From positions 620,001 to 684,000 of the forward strand of contig NZ_OY782493.1 of NCBI RefSeq assembly GCF_963677715.1: a stretch of DNA of 64,000 nucleotides. The letters are read 5' to 3'. The first letter of the stretch is position 1, and each line of letters begins with the position of its first letter. The notes beneath the pieces were generated by a model, which made no database searches, was not told the DNA's origin, and worked only from the letters and a program-made list of their open reading frames with translations. Both the position numbers and the translations under genes were made by a program. Origin of the DNA: an uncultured Bacteroides sp. (GTDB lineage: Bacteria; Bacteroidota; Bacteroidia; Bacteroidales; Bacteroidaceae). This document shows positions 1-6,984 of this stretch, piece by piece.

Positions 1-1
1 C

Positions 2-370
2 ACGGGAGCTGTTCGTGCAAATGCTTACGATATGGTTATTAATGGAGTTGAAGTAGGAGGGGGATCTATTCGTATTCACGATAGCCAGTTGCAGAATAAG
101 ATGTTTAATTTGCTGGGGTTCACCCCCGAACGTGCGCATGAGCAGTTTGGATTTCTTATGGATGCATTCAAATTTGGAGCACCTCCTCATGGTGGCTTAG
201 CTTATGGACTCGATCGCTGGGTGTCTCTCTTTGCTGGATTGGATTCTATACGCGACTGCATTGCCTTCCCGAAAAATAATTCGGGACGAGATGTGATGAT
301 AGACGCTCCTGCTTTCTTAGAAGCATCTCAGCTCAACGAACTTTGTTTAAAAGTGAATACGAAAAAATAG
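2..370 (+). CDS. aspS: Aspartyl-tRNA synthetase, C-terminal part (truncated by window edge)
   Basis: Charges tRNA-Asp with aspartate in the cytoplasm. Only the last 122 codons are in the window; the frame is open from base 2. The fragment carries the end of the class II catalytic core. [13 protein letters not shown] matches the bacterial AspRS motif 2-3 region, and [10 protein letters not shown] is motif 3 with its ATP-binding arginine. The C-terminal tail DVMIDAPA is also typical of bacterial AspRS. A strong hairpin terminator follows 29 bases after the stop. Identification is from family motifs; the N-terminal anticodon-binding domain lies outside the window. Confidence 0.95.
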   Translation, partial: TGAVRANAYDMVINGVEVGGGSIRIHDSQLQNKMFNLLGFTPERAHEQFGFLMDAFKFGAPPHGGLAYGLDRWVSLFAGLDSIRDCIAFPKNNSGRDVMIDAPAFLEASQLNELCLKVNTKK

Positions 371-398
371 GCAAATACAAATCTGTATTTATAGAGTT

Positions 399-441
399 AT
401 ACACCGATTTACTGTGATGGTAGATTCGGTGTATGTTTTTT
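399..441 (+). terminator. Intrinsic terminator after aspS
   Basis: Arms ATACACCGA (399-407) and TCGGTGTAT (426-434) pair over a long loop and are followed by a T run to 441. It lies just downstream of the aspS stop. Confidence 0.75.
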
Positions 442-482
442 ATGGAAAGTATGGATGAAAATGATGAAAGTTTCTCCTGATT

Positions 483-701
483 TTATTTAAGATATTCTTT
501 CAATCTGTAAAGGCGAGTAATGGCTGCATTATAGCGCGGATCGGGATAATGGGAGTTGATGTCATAAACATTAGATAAGATATATTTTGGCACATCTAAT
601 ATGTTTTCGTGCTCTGTCAGTTTTATGGCTTGTGGCATTTCTGTGTTTTTTGCCCATGTTAACAGGGCGTTCACGCTTTCTTCATTAAAGTTGTATTCCA
701 T
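483..701 (-). CDS. Small DUF6965-like protein
   Basis: A 72-residue soluble protein with no signal peptide or membrane segment. The C-terminal half (LPkai..-like: MPQAIKLTEHENILDVPKY, then RLYRLKEYL) resembles the DUF6965 family found in Bacteroidota, whose function is unknown. The frame stays open upstream to 761, but the ATG at 701 is preferred. It begins where the family-like sequence begins, and a TATCTTTGC promoter element lies only about 10 bases upstream (711-719), so the message would be almost leaderless. It stands alone between the aspS terminator and an unexplained terminator on the other strand. The family assignment is by memory of the pattern and is moderate. Confidence 0.55.
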   Translation of the reverse strand: MEYNFNEESVNALLTWAKNTEMPQAIKLTEHENILDVPKYILSNVYDINSHYPDPRYNAAITRLYRLKEYLK

Positions 702-711
702 CTTTTTTTTG

Positions 712-719
712 CAAAGATA
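712..719 (-). promoter_or_regulatory. Promoter -7 element of the DUF6965-like gene
   Basis: TATCTTTG on the minus strand matches the Bacteroides TAnnTTTG box, with its 3' end 10 bases before the start codon. No clear TTTG -33 box was seen. Confidence 0.5.
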
Positions 720-911
720 TAAAAATAGGAGGTACATTCTACGGGATTGCTGATAAAACATTTTTCAGGTAATGAACAAATCTTTCAGTTCATCTGTTTA
801 TTAAACGTGTTTTTCATAGTATTAGATATAAGATTAAAAAGATTGTGCTAGCTTGAGACAAGTAAGTACGTCGTAAGCAGAAGCGTCTGTTTATAGATAA
901 ATGTGTTATAG

Positions 912-943
912 GCATCGGCTCCACTTGAGCCGATGCTTTTTTT
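912..943 (+). terminator. Orphan intrinsic terminator
   Basis: Perfect 10-bp stem GCATCGGCTC (912-921) / GAGCCGATGC (927-936) with a 5-base loop and a seven-T run. No plus-strand gene lies between the aspS terminator and this site, so it may end an unannotated small RNA beginning somewhere after about 780. Confidence 0.8.
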
Positions 944-988
944 ACCCCGTTTTTCTATCTTTTTATAGTATTTTAAAAATTAAATTCG

Positions 989-996
989 TAAGTTTG
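989..996 (+). promoter_or_regulatory. Promoter -7 element for the DUF2461-yhcH-glgB run
   Basis: TAAGTTTG matches TAnnTTTG, 26 bases before the DUF2461 start. The upstream -33 position has no good TTTG. Confidence 0.45.
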
Positions 997-1021
997 TAGA
1001 GTAAATATTAAAGGAAAGACA

Positions 1022-1687
1022 ATGAACCAACCTATTATCTTTCAATTTTTAAAACTGCTCGCAGAGAATAATAACCGTGAATGGTTTAATGAACATCGAG
1101 ATGAATATGAAAGTGCCCGTTCTGAGTATGAACAACTATTGGGACTGATTATTTCACGTATTTCGTTATTCGATGAGAGCATAAAAGGCGTACAGATAAA
1201 AGATTGTACATATCGTATCTATCGTGATACTCGTTTCTCAGCTGATAAGACTCCATACAAGACACATCTTGGAGGATATATAAATGCGAAAGGGAAAAAG
1301 TCTGATCATTGTGGCTATTATGTACATTTGGAACCTGGCAATTGTATGTTGGCCGGAGGTAGCTTCTGTCCGCCACCCAAAGTTTTGAAAGCTTTAAGGC
1401 AAGCTGTATATACTAATATTGAAGAATATTTGTCCATTGTAGAAGATCCGGCTTTTAAAAAATATTTTCCGGTAATTGGAAATAGTTTTCTGAAAACTGC
1501 TCCAAAAGGATTTCCTAAAGATTTTGAGTATATTGATTATCTAAAATGCAAGGAATTTACTTGCGCTTGTTATGTTCCCGATAGTTTTTTTCTAACCCCC
1601 GATGTTCTGGAACAAACAGAAAATGTATTTCGCCAGTTAAAACGTTTTTCTGATTTTACAAATTACACCATTGATGACTTTGATTGA
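1022..1687 (+). CDS. DUF2461 domain-containing protein
   Basis: A 221-residue soluble protein of the DUF2461 (TIGR02453) family, whose biochemical function is unknown. The family pattern is visible throughout. FLKLLAENNNREWFNEHR is at the N-terminus, YRIYRDTRFSADKTPYKTH near residue 65, and GYYVHLEPGN near residue 100, followed by the proline-containing PPPKVLKALR segment. Length is normal for the family and there is no signal peptide. It is first in a co-directional run with a YhcH-like gene (36-base gap) and the glycogen branching enzyme, which suggests shared transcription but does not assign a role. Confidence 0.85.
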   Translation: MNQPIIFQFLKLLAENNNREWFNEHRDEYESARSEYEQLLGLIISRISLFDESIKGVQIKDCTYRIYRDTRFSADKTPYKTHLGGYINAKGKKSDHCGYYVHLEPGNCMLAGGSFCPPPKVLKALRQAVYTNIEEYLSIVEDPAFKKYFPVIGNSFLKTAPKGFPKDFEYIDYLKCKEFTCACYVPDSFFLTPDVLEQTENVFRQLKRFSDFTNYTIDDFD

Positions 1688-1723
1688 CAAACTTATATAT
1701 AACTAATTAAAAGAACTTAAGCT

Positions 1724-2167
1724 ATGGTAGTAGATACTTTAGACAATTTAGAAAAATACGCATCGTTGAATTCTTTTTTTGCTCAGGCAATTGATTTTAT
1801 TAAATCTCATGATTTAAAATCTCTTGAGCTGAGCAAGATTGAGCTGAATGGCAAAGATCTTTGCATTAACGTGGCTCAAACAAATCCTAAAACTAAAGAA
1901 CAAGCTAAATTAGAAACTCACAATGAGTTCATAGATATTCAAATCCCACTTTCAGGAACTGAGGTAATGGGGTATACTCCGGGGGCAAATTTGCCAACAA
2001 ATGCAGCTTACAATGCTGAAAAAGATATTACTTTCTTTGAAGGCATGGCAGAAAATTATGTGGCTGTAAAACCTGGTATGTTTGCTATCTTCTTTCCTCA
2101 AGATGGACATGCACCTGGCATCTCGAATGAAGGTGTAAAGAAGGTTATAGTAAAAGTAAAAGCATAA
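1724..2167 (+). CDS. YhcH/YjgK/YiaL family cupin-like protein
   Basis: A 147-residue cytoplasmic protein of the YhcH/YjgK/YiaL (DUF386) family. Members are small cupin-like proteins, some linked to sialic acid or sugar epimerisation (NanQ) or annotated as beta-galactosidase beta subunit. Diagnostic stretches are LETHNEFIDIQIPLSG near residue 65, GMFAIFFPQDGHAPGI near 125 and the C-terminal KKVIVKVK. The HxE/H residues of the putative metal site are kept. It is placed 27 bases ahead of glgB, so a role in sugar metabolism is likely, but the substrate cannot be told. Confidence 0.85.
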   Translation: MVVDTLDNLEKYASLNSFFAQAIDFIKSHDLKSLELSKIELNGKDLCINVAQTNPKTKEQAKLETHNEFIDIQIPLSGTEVMGYTPGANLPTNAAYNAEKDITFFEGMAENYVAVKPGMFAIFFPQDGHAPGISNEGVKKVIVKVKA

Positions 2168-2194
2168 GTACTGAATAAACCAAATTCATTCTAC

Positions 2195-4207
2195 ATGGAA
2201 AAGACTCTTAACTTAATCAAAAATGACCCATGGCTTGAGCCGTTTAAAGATGCCATTGTAGGGCGTCATCAGCATGCTATGGAGAAGAAATCCGAACTTA
2301 CAAATGAGGGAAGGCAAACATTGTCGGATTTTGCTTCGGGATATCTTTACTTTGGTTTGCATCGTACGACTACTGGTTGGACATTCCGCGAATGGGCTCC
2401 CAATGCTACACAAATTTATTTGATTGGTACTTTTAATGATTGGAAAGAAAAAGACGAATTTGCGCTACGACGGCTGGATGACGGGAATTGGGAGGCTAAT
2501 CTTCCTGAAGGAGCTATTCATCATGGCGATTTGTATAAACTAATTGTCTGCTGGGATGGTGGTAAGGGTGAACGTATCCCTGCTTGGGCTACCAGAGTTG
2601 TGCAAGATGAAAACACCGGTATATTTAGTGCACAAGTGTGGAATCCTGATGCTCCATTTCACTTTAAAGAAAAAATATTTAAACCTACGACTGATCCTCT
2701 TCTCATATACGAATGCCATATAGGCATGGCGCAACAAGAAGAAAAGGTTGGTACTTATAAAGAATTTCGTGAAAAAATATTGCCGCGAATAGCTAAATTA
2801 GGATATAATTGTATTCAATTTATGGCTATTCAGGAGCATCCTTACTATGGAAGTTTCGGCTACCATGTTTCGAACTTCTTCGCTGCATCTTCTCGTTTTG
2901 GCACACCTGATGAATTAAAAGAGCTTATCGATGCGGCTCATGGATTTGGTATTGCCGTAATAATGGATATAGTCCACTCTCATTCCGTGAAAAACGAAGT
3001 CGAAGGGTTGGCTAATTTTGCCGGGGATCCTTGCCAATATTTCTATCAAGGTGCTCGCCGGGAACATCCGGCATGGGATTCCCTTTGTTTTGATTATGGA
3101 AAAAATGAAGTGGTTCATTTTCTTTTGTCGAATTGTAAATATTGGCTGGAAGAGTATCAACTCGACGGATTTCGTTTTGATGGTGTAACTTCTATGCTCT
3201 ATTACAGCCATGGTTTGGGCGAATCTTTCTCGGATTATATTAATTACTATAATGGACATCAGGATGACAATGCAATTTGTTATCTGACATTGGCCAATGA
3301 AATGATTCATCAAATTAAACCAAACGCTATCACTGTTGCCGAAGAGGTTTCGGGCATGCCCGGACTGGGCGTGAAAGTAGAAGATGGTGGATACGGATTC
3401 GATTATAGAATGGCTATGAATATTCCTGATTATTGGATTAAGACGATTCGGGAGAAAATAGATGAAGACTGGAAGCCGTCTAGTATGTTCTGGGAAGTAA
3501 CGAATCGTCGTAAGGATGAAAAAACTATTTCGTATGCCGAAAGTCATGATCAAGCATTAGTGGGAGATAAAACCCTCATTTTCCGTTTAATAGATGCTGA
3601 GATGTATTGGCACATGCAAAAAGGGGATGAAAATTATATTGTTAACAGAGGTATTGCTCTGCATAAGATGATTCGTTTGCTTACTTCTTCCAGTATTAAC
3701 GGAGGCTATTTGAACTTCATGGGAAATGAGTTTGGCCATCCGGAGTGGATTGACTTTCCACGCGATGGTAATGGTTGGTCTTGTAAATATGCTCGTCGCC
3801 AATGGGATTTGGTTGATAACAAGAATTTAGCTTATCATTATATGTCTGATTTTGACGCTGATATGTTGAAAGTAATTAAAAGCGTTAATGCTTTTCAAGC
3901 CACCCAAGTAAAGGAGCTATGTCACAACGATGATGATCAGGTATTGGCTTATCAACGAGGGGATTTAGTTTTTGTGTTTAACTTCAGTCCAATGAAATCT
4001 TTTACAGATTATGGTATTCTTGCTACACCGGGTAGTTACAAGGTGGTTTTGGATACAGATGATGTGATTTATGGTGGAAATGGTTTATCGGATGCTACTG
4101 TTGAACATATAACTCTCTCTGATCCGCTTTATGCCGCGGAGAATAAAGAGTGGTTGAAATTATATATTCCTGCACGCACGGCAATGGTATTGAGAAAAAT
4201 AAGATAA
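2195..4207 (+). CDS. glgB: 1,4-alpha-glucan branching enzyme (GH13)
   Basis: Transfers alpha-1,4-glucan segments to form alpha-1,6 branches in glycogen, in the cytoplasm. The 670-residue protein has an N-terminal CBM48-type domain (FREWAPNATQIYLIGTFNDW near residue 65) and then a GH13 barrel. Catalytic residues are readable: nucleophile D329 in GFRFDGVTSM, acid/base E383 in VAEEVSGMPG and D452 in ESHDQAL. The DGVTSMLYYSHG and AEEVSGMP patterns resemble the eukaryotic-type branching enzymes (GH13_8) common in Bacteroides rather than E. coli GlgB. It is the last gene of a three-gene run, followed by a terminator and the IS66 insertion. A GH13 hydrolase is convergent beyond the IS. Confidence 0.9.
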   Translation: MEKTLNLIKNDPWLEPFKDAIVGRHQHAMEKKSELTNEGRQTLSDFASGYLYFGLHRTTTGWTFREWAPNATQIYLIGTFNDWKEKDEFALRRLDDGNWEANLPEGAIHHGDLYKLIVCWDGGKGERIPAWATRVVQDENTGIFSAQVWNPDAPFHFKEKIFKPTTDPLLIYECHIGMAQQEEKVGTYKEFREKILPRIAKLGYNCIQFMAIQEHPYYGSFGYHVSNFFAASSRFGTPDELKELIDAAHGFGIAVIMDIVHSHSVKNEVEGLANFAGDPCQYFYQGARREHPAWDSLCFDYGKNEVVHFLLSNCKYWLEEYQLDGFRFDGVTSMLYYSHGLGESFSDYINYYNGHQDDNAICYLTLANEMIHQIKPNAITVAEEVSGMPGLGVKVEDGGYGFDYRMAMNIPDYWIKTIREKIDEDWKPSSMFWEVTNRRKDEKTISYAESHDQALVGDKTLIFRLIDAEMYWHMQKGDENYIVNRGIALHKMIRLLTSSSINGGYLNFMGNEFGHPEWIDFPRDGNGWSCKYARRQWDLVDNKNLAYHYMSDFDADMLKVIKSVNAFQATQVKELCHNDDDQVLAYQRGDLVFVFNFSPMKSFTDYGILATPGSYKVVLDTDDVIYGGNGLSDATVEHITLSDPLYAAENKEWLKLYIPARTAMVLRKIR

Positions 4208-4250
4208 TATAGATTTTTAAAATACTTTTTTGCAGTCAAAATATATTGTG

Positions 4251-4288
4251 AGGACAAAGAAAAGCAATTGTTTTTCTTTGTCCTTTTT
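4251..4288 (+). terminator. Intrinsic terminator after glgB
   Basis: A 13-bp perfect stem AGGACAAAGAAAA (4251-4263) / TTTTCTTTGTCCT (4272-4284) is followed by Ts. It lies about 45 bases after the glgB stop and upstream of the IS insertion point. Confidence 0.85.
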
Positions 4289-4302
4289 GTTTATAAGGCC
4301 TT

Positions 4303-4310
4303 ATTAATGT
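4303..4310. repeat. IS66 target-site duplication, left copy
   Basis: ATTAATGT immediately precedes the left inverted repeat. The identical 8-mer follows the right end at 6967-6974. Eight bp is the usual IS66 duplication length. Confidence 0.9.
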
Positions 4311-4332
4311 GTAAGCATTCGGTAAACCCCGT
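4311..4332 (+). repeat. IS66 left terminal inverted repeat
   Basis: GTAAGCATTCGGTAAACCCC and two more bases match the reverse complement of the right end except at one position. It begins with the GTAA typical of IS66. Confidence 0.92.
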
Positions 4333-4356
4333 ATTTAATTCCTAATTTCAGTTACT

Positions 4357-4364
4357 TACTTTTG
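4357..4364 (+). promoter_or_regulatory. IS66 transposition promoter, -7 element
   Basis: TACTTTTG matches TAnnTTTG. A TTTA at 4334-4337 lies at the right 19-base spacing, one base off TTTG. It is 19 bases before the first IS gene. Confidence 0.5.
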
Positions 4365-4382
4365 TCTCAAAATTAAAAAGTT

Positions 4383-4724
4383 ATGATGACACAAGTGCAA
4401 TTCGAAGAGGTGTATAACCGTTTTAAAGGATCCGGCTTGAACGTTAGAGATTTCTGCAATAATGAAGGCTTTACAGAGAGTCGGTTTTATTATTGGCAGA
4501 AAAAACGGAACTCAGCAAATAAATCTTCCGGATTAATTCCTTTGCTGATCGACAAATCAGCATCAGTTCCAGCAGTTAATCACGCTCAGAGTAAAGCACA
4601 GTCATGCCGGCAACCGGACAATGATTTTGCCATTGAGGTAAGCTACCTCAACGGTGCAACCCTTAGGATCAAAGGGAATGTTGATCCATCCGTTTTACGA
4701 ACACTCATTCACTTAGACGACTGA
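4383..4724 (+). CDS. tnpA: IS66 accessory protein TnpA-like
   Basis: A 113-residue protein, first gene of the IS66 element. The N-terminal half (FEEVYNRFKGSGLNVRDFCNNEGFTESRFYYWQKK) has the helix-turn-helix layout of the IS66 TnpA/transposase-8-like accessory proteins, ending in the FYYWQKK signature. The C-terminal half carries the short NGATLRIKGNVDPSVLRTLI segment usual for the family. Its role in transposition is accessory and not enzymatically defined. Two adjacent ATGs (4383, 4386) could both serve as start. The tnpB start follows 5 bases after the stop. Confidence 0.85.
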   Translation: MMTQVQFEEVYNRFKGSGLNVRDFCNNEGFTESRFYYWQKKRNSANKSSGLIPLLIDKSASVPAVNHAQSKAQSCRQPDNDFAIEVSYLNGATLRIKGNVDPSVLRTLIHLDD

Positions 4725-4729
4725 TAGCG

Positions 4730-5086
4730 ATGTTTAACCTGAATGAATCAATGAATTACTATCTGTGCCCGTTGCCCACAGATATGAGAAAGAGTTTTTA
4801 TACTCTTAGCGGAGTTGTTGCTGATCATATGCAGCAAAATGTGAAAGACGGAGATGTTTTTATCTTCATAAACCGTACCTGCACCAGCATGAAGATACTC
4901 CACATGGAATATGGTGGTCTTGTGATTTATCACAAGAAACTTGAATCCGGCACCTTTAAACTTCCTCTTTACGATGAAGAATCTCATGTTTTCAGGATGA
5001 CCTGGCAAAGTCTGATGTTAATGGTTCAGGGCATTGACGCCGATAAAGTAACACGAAGAAAAAGGTTCGAGTTATGTTTAAAATAA
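4730..5086 (+). CDS. tnpB: IS66 accessory protein TnpB
   Basis: A 118-residue IS66 ORF2 (TnpB) protein. Family marks are clear: YLCPLPTDMRKSFYTLSGVV at residues 11-30, the glycine-rich core DGDVFIFINRTCTSMKILHMEYGG and the FRMTWQSLMLMVQGID stretch near the C-terminus. TnpB of IS66 is required for transposition but is not the DDE enzyme and is unrelated to the IS605 TnpB nuclease. Start and stop lie tightly between tnpA and tnpC. Confidence 0.92.
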   Translation: MFNLNESMNYYLCPLPTDMRKSFYTLSGVVADHMQQNVKDGDVFIFINRTCTSMKILHMEYGGLVIYHKKLESGTFKLPLYDEESHVFRMTWQSLMLMVQGIDADKVTRRKRFELCLK

Positions 5087-5161
5087 ATACAATTTTACGA
5101 GTCAAATATTTGGTATTTTCCCCTAAAATAAGTACTTTTGGACTATCAGATCAAAGGGGAA

Positions 5162-6814
5162 ATGGCAGACACGACAAACGACAAAGAATTCATCTTGGCA
5201 CTGTTGGAAGAGCGGGACAGGCTCTATCGACACAATGCTCGTTTACAAAGCAAACTGAATGAATTAGAATCTGTCGATGTTGAAATAGCCTCCTGTAAGC
5301 AGACCATTGAAGAACAAAAGCTTATCATTGAGAAAAAAGACCAAAAGATTGGACAACTGGAGTATCAGCTTCAATACCTGAGAAGAAAATACTTTGGTAA
5401 ATCCAGTGAGAAATTTATCACTCCTGATCCCTTGCAAAGGAAACTCGATTTTGAGGGCCTTGATGTCTTGCCGGAGGAAAAGGCGCTTGCCAGGGAAGCC
5501 CAAAAACAAATCATAGAATATAAAATCCGTCGCACTACAGCAAAAAGTAATGATAAACCGGTACGCCAGAATTTGCCTGATTCTTTGGAGCGAAGAGAAG
5601 AACGCATCAGACCAGCCGGTGTTGATGAAGAAAACTGGAAAAAGATTGGCGAAGAAATAACCGAAATACTCGAACACAAACCGGATGAATTCTATGTCCG
5701 TCGTATCATCCGTGAAAAATGGGTTCTAAAGAATAAAACGCTGAATGTTGAAAAGGAAGTTGTTATAGCCCCTATGCCTTTTCTTCCTATAGCCAAAAGC
5801 TTTGCCGGAGCCTCACTCCTGGCAGAGATATTAAACAATAAATACACCTATCACATCCCTTTCTATCGCCAGTTGCAAATGTTTAAGCAAACAGGTCTTT
5901 CTTTGTCTGCATCGACAGTAAACGGATGGTTTTCAGAATCGGCTGATATGCTCAGACCATTATACTACAGATTAAAAGAGATCATTCTCTCTACGGATTA
6001 TCTACAGGTGGATGAGACAACTGTACCGATAATCAATAACGAGAAGCATAAAACAGTCAAAGGATATCTTTGGATGGTACGGGCGGTGATACAAAACCTG
6101 GTACTCTTTTATTACGACCACGGTTCACGAGCTCAAAGTGTAGCAATCGGGCTACTGAAAGACTTCCGCGGGGCGCTTCAGACAGATGGTTATGAAGTTT
6201 ACTCCATTTATGAAAAAAAGAAAGGTGTTTTACCAATAGGATGTTGGGCACATGCCCGACGGTATTTTGAACAGGCTTTGGAAGATGATAAAGCCAGGGC
6301 AACATATGCCTTGGAACAAATAGCACTGCTCTATGATGTGGAAAAACAGGCTGATAATGAGGACTTGTCTTATACAGAACGTGCTGATCTGCGAAGCAGG
6401 CTGGCTTACCCTATCCTTGTACTCTTTGAAAAATGGCTTTATAAGGAATACGATAAAGTACTTCCCAAAAGCAGAATAGGTAAGGCTATTAGCTATACTT
6501 ATAAGATTTTCCCAAGGCTAACCAGGTATCACCTTGATGGCAGATATCGGATAGATAACAATTTGGCTGAAAATGCCATCAGACCCATCGCACTTGGAAG
6601 AAAGAACTTTTTGTTTTGTGGAAACCATGATGCTGCAGAGGAAGCTGCTATTATATATTCCATGATGGGATGCTGCAAAGCTTGTGAAGTGGACCCCAGA
6701 AAGTGGATGGAATATGTGTTTAACCACATACATGACTATGATAACGATTACAGCAAAGATCTTGCTGAACTTCTCCCTCATAACCTGAAAACTCAAATAG
6801 GAGAAAATCTATAA
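5162..6814 (+). CDS. tnpC: IS66 DDE transposase TnpC
   Basis: A 550-residue IS66 transposase that cuts and joins the element ends. The N-terminus (residues about 1-75) is a leucine-zipper-like coiled coil, followed by LRRKYFGKSSEKF, the zinc-binding-like region and the catalytic domain. DDE residues are expected in LQVDETTVPI, LQTDGYEVY and the RIDNNLAENAIRPIALGRKNFLF block, all present. The frame also opens at a TTG (5138), but the ATG at 5162 has AAAGGGGA just upstream and is preferred. No frameshift or stop is seen, so the enzyme looks functional. Confidence 0.93.
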   Translation: MADTTNDKEFILALLEERDRLYRHNARLQSKLNELESVDVEIASCKQTIEEQKLIIEKKDQKIGQLEYQLQYLRRKYFGKSSEKFITPDPLQRKLDFEGLDVLPEEKALAREAQKQIIEYKIRRTTAKSNDKPVRQNLPDSLERREERIRPAGVDEENWKKIGEEITEILEHKPDEFYVRRIIREKWVLKNKTLNVEKEVVIAPMPFLPIAKSFAGASLLAEILNNKYTYHIPFYRQLQMFKQTGLSLSASTVNGWFSESADMLRPLYYRLKEIILSTDYLQVDETTVPIINNEKHKTVKGYLWMVRAVIQNLVLFYYDHGSRAQSVAIGLLKDFRGALQTDGYEVYSIYEKKKGVLPIGCWAHARRYFEQALEDDKARATYALEQIALLYDVEKQADNEDLSYTERADLRSRLAYPILVLFEKWLYKEYDKVLPKSRIGKAISYTYKIFPRLTRYHLDGRYRIDNNLAENAIRPIALGRKNFLFCGNHDAAEEAAIIYSMMGCCKACEVDPRKWMEYVFNHIHDYDNDYSKDLAELLPHNLKTQIGENL

Positions 6815-6834
6815 ATTAGGATGTCTCCGAAGAT

Positions 6835-6868
6835 CTCCTAACAGTCTCCGAATGTTTTAGGAGTTTTT
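6835..6868 (+). terminator. Terminator after tnpC with competing stem
   Basis: CTCCTAA (6835-6841) pairs with TTAGGAG (6857-6863), followed by a five-T run. An upstream TTAGGA (6816-6821) could pair with the same left arm, giving a mutually exclusive fold. Confidence 0.6.
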
Positions 6869-6892
6869 CAAAATATCATTGAAAAATAAGGC

Positions 6893-6938
6893 AAATCCTT
6901 GAAGAATATCTGTAGACTTTTGTATTCTTCAAGGATTT
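6893..6938. terminator. Subterminal hairpin of the IS66 element
   Basis: A perfect 16-bp stem AAATCCTTGAAGAATA (6893-6908) / TATTCTTCAAGGATTT (6923-6938), 14-base loop, ends 6 bases before the right inverted repeat. It may block read-through into or out of the element. Confidence 0.65.
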
Positions 6939-6944
6939 TGCAAC

Positions 6945-6966
6945 ACGGGGTTAACCGAATGCTTAC
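6945..6966 (-). repeat. IS66 right terminal inverted repeat
   Basis: The reverse complement begins GTAAGCATTCGGTTAACCCC and matches the left end with one mismatch in 22 bp. Confidence 0.92.
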
Positions 6967-6974
6967 ATTAATGT
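6967..6974. repeat. IS66 target-site duplication, right copy
   Basis: ATTAATGT, identical to 4303-4310. Confidence 0.9.
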
Positions 6975-6984
6975 GATAGTCTTG

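Larger units (their letters stand above)
4311..6966 (+). mobile_element. Complete IS66-family insertion sequence (2656 bp)
   Basis: Bounded by 22-bp terminal inverted repeats beginning GTAAGCATTCGG, at 4311-4332 and 6945-6966 with one mismatch. An 8-bp direct duplication ATTAATGT flanks it on both sides. It carries the three IS66 genes in normal order (TnpA-like accessory, TnpB, DDE transposase TnpC), all open and without frameshifts. It sits just beyond the glgB terminator and 18 bases from the end of the convergent GH13 gene, so it breaks no gene. Intact frames plus a perfect duplication suggest a recent and possibly active insertion. Confidence 0.95.

Noticed and set aside
2915-3553. 212-codon minus-strand frame inside glgB
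   Set aside because: It is a shadow of the catalytic core of glgB; residue composition is unlike a protein and it has no start signals.
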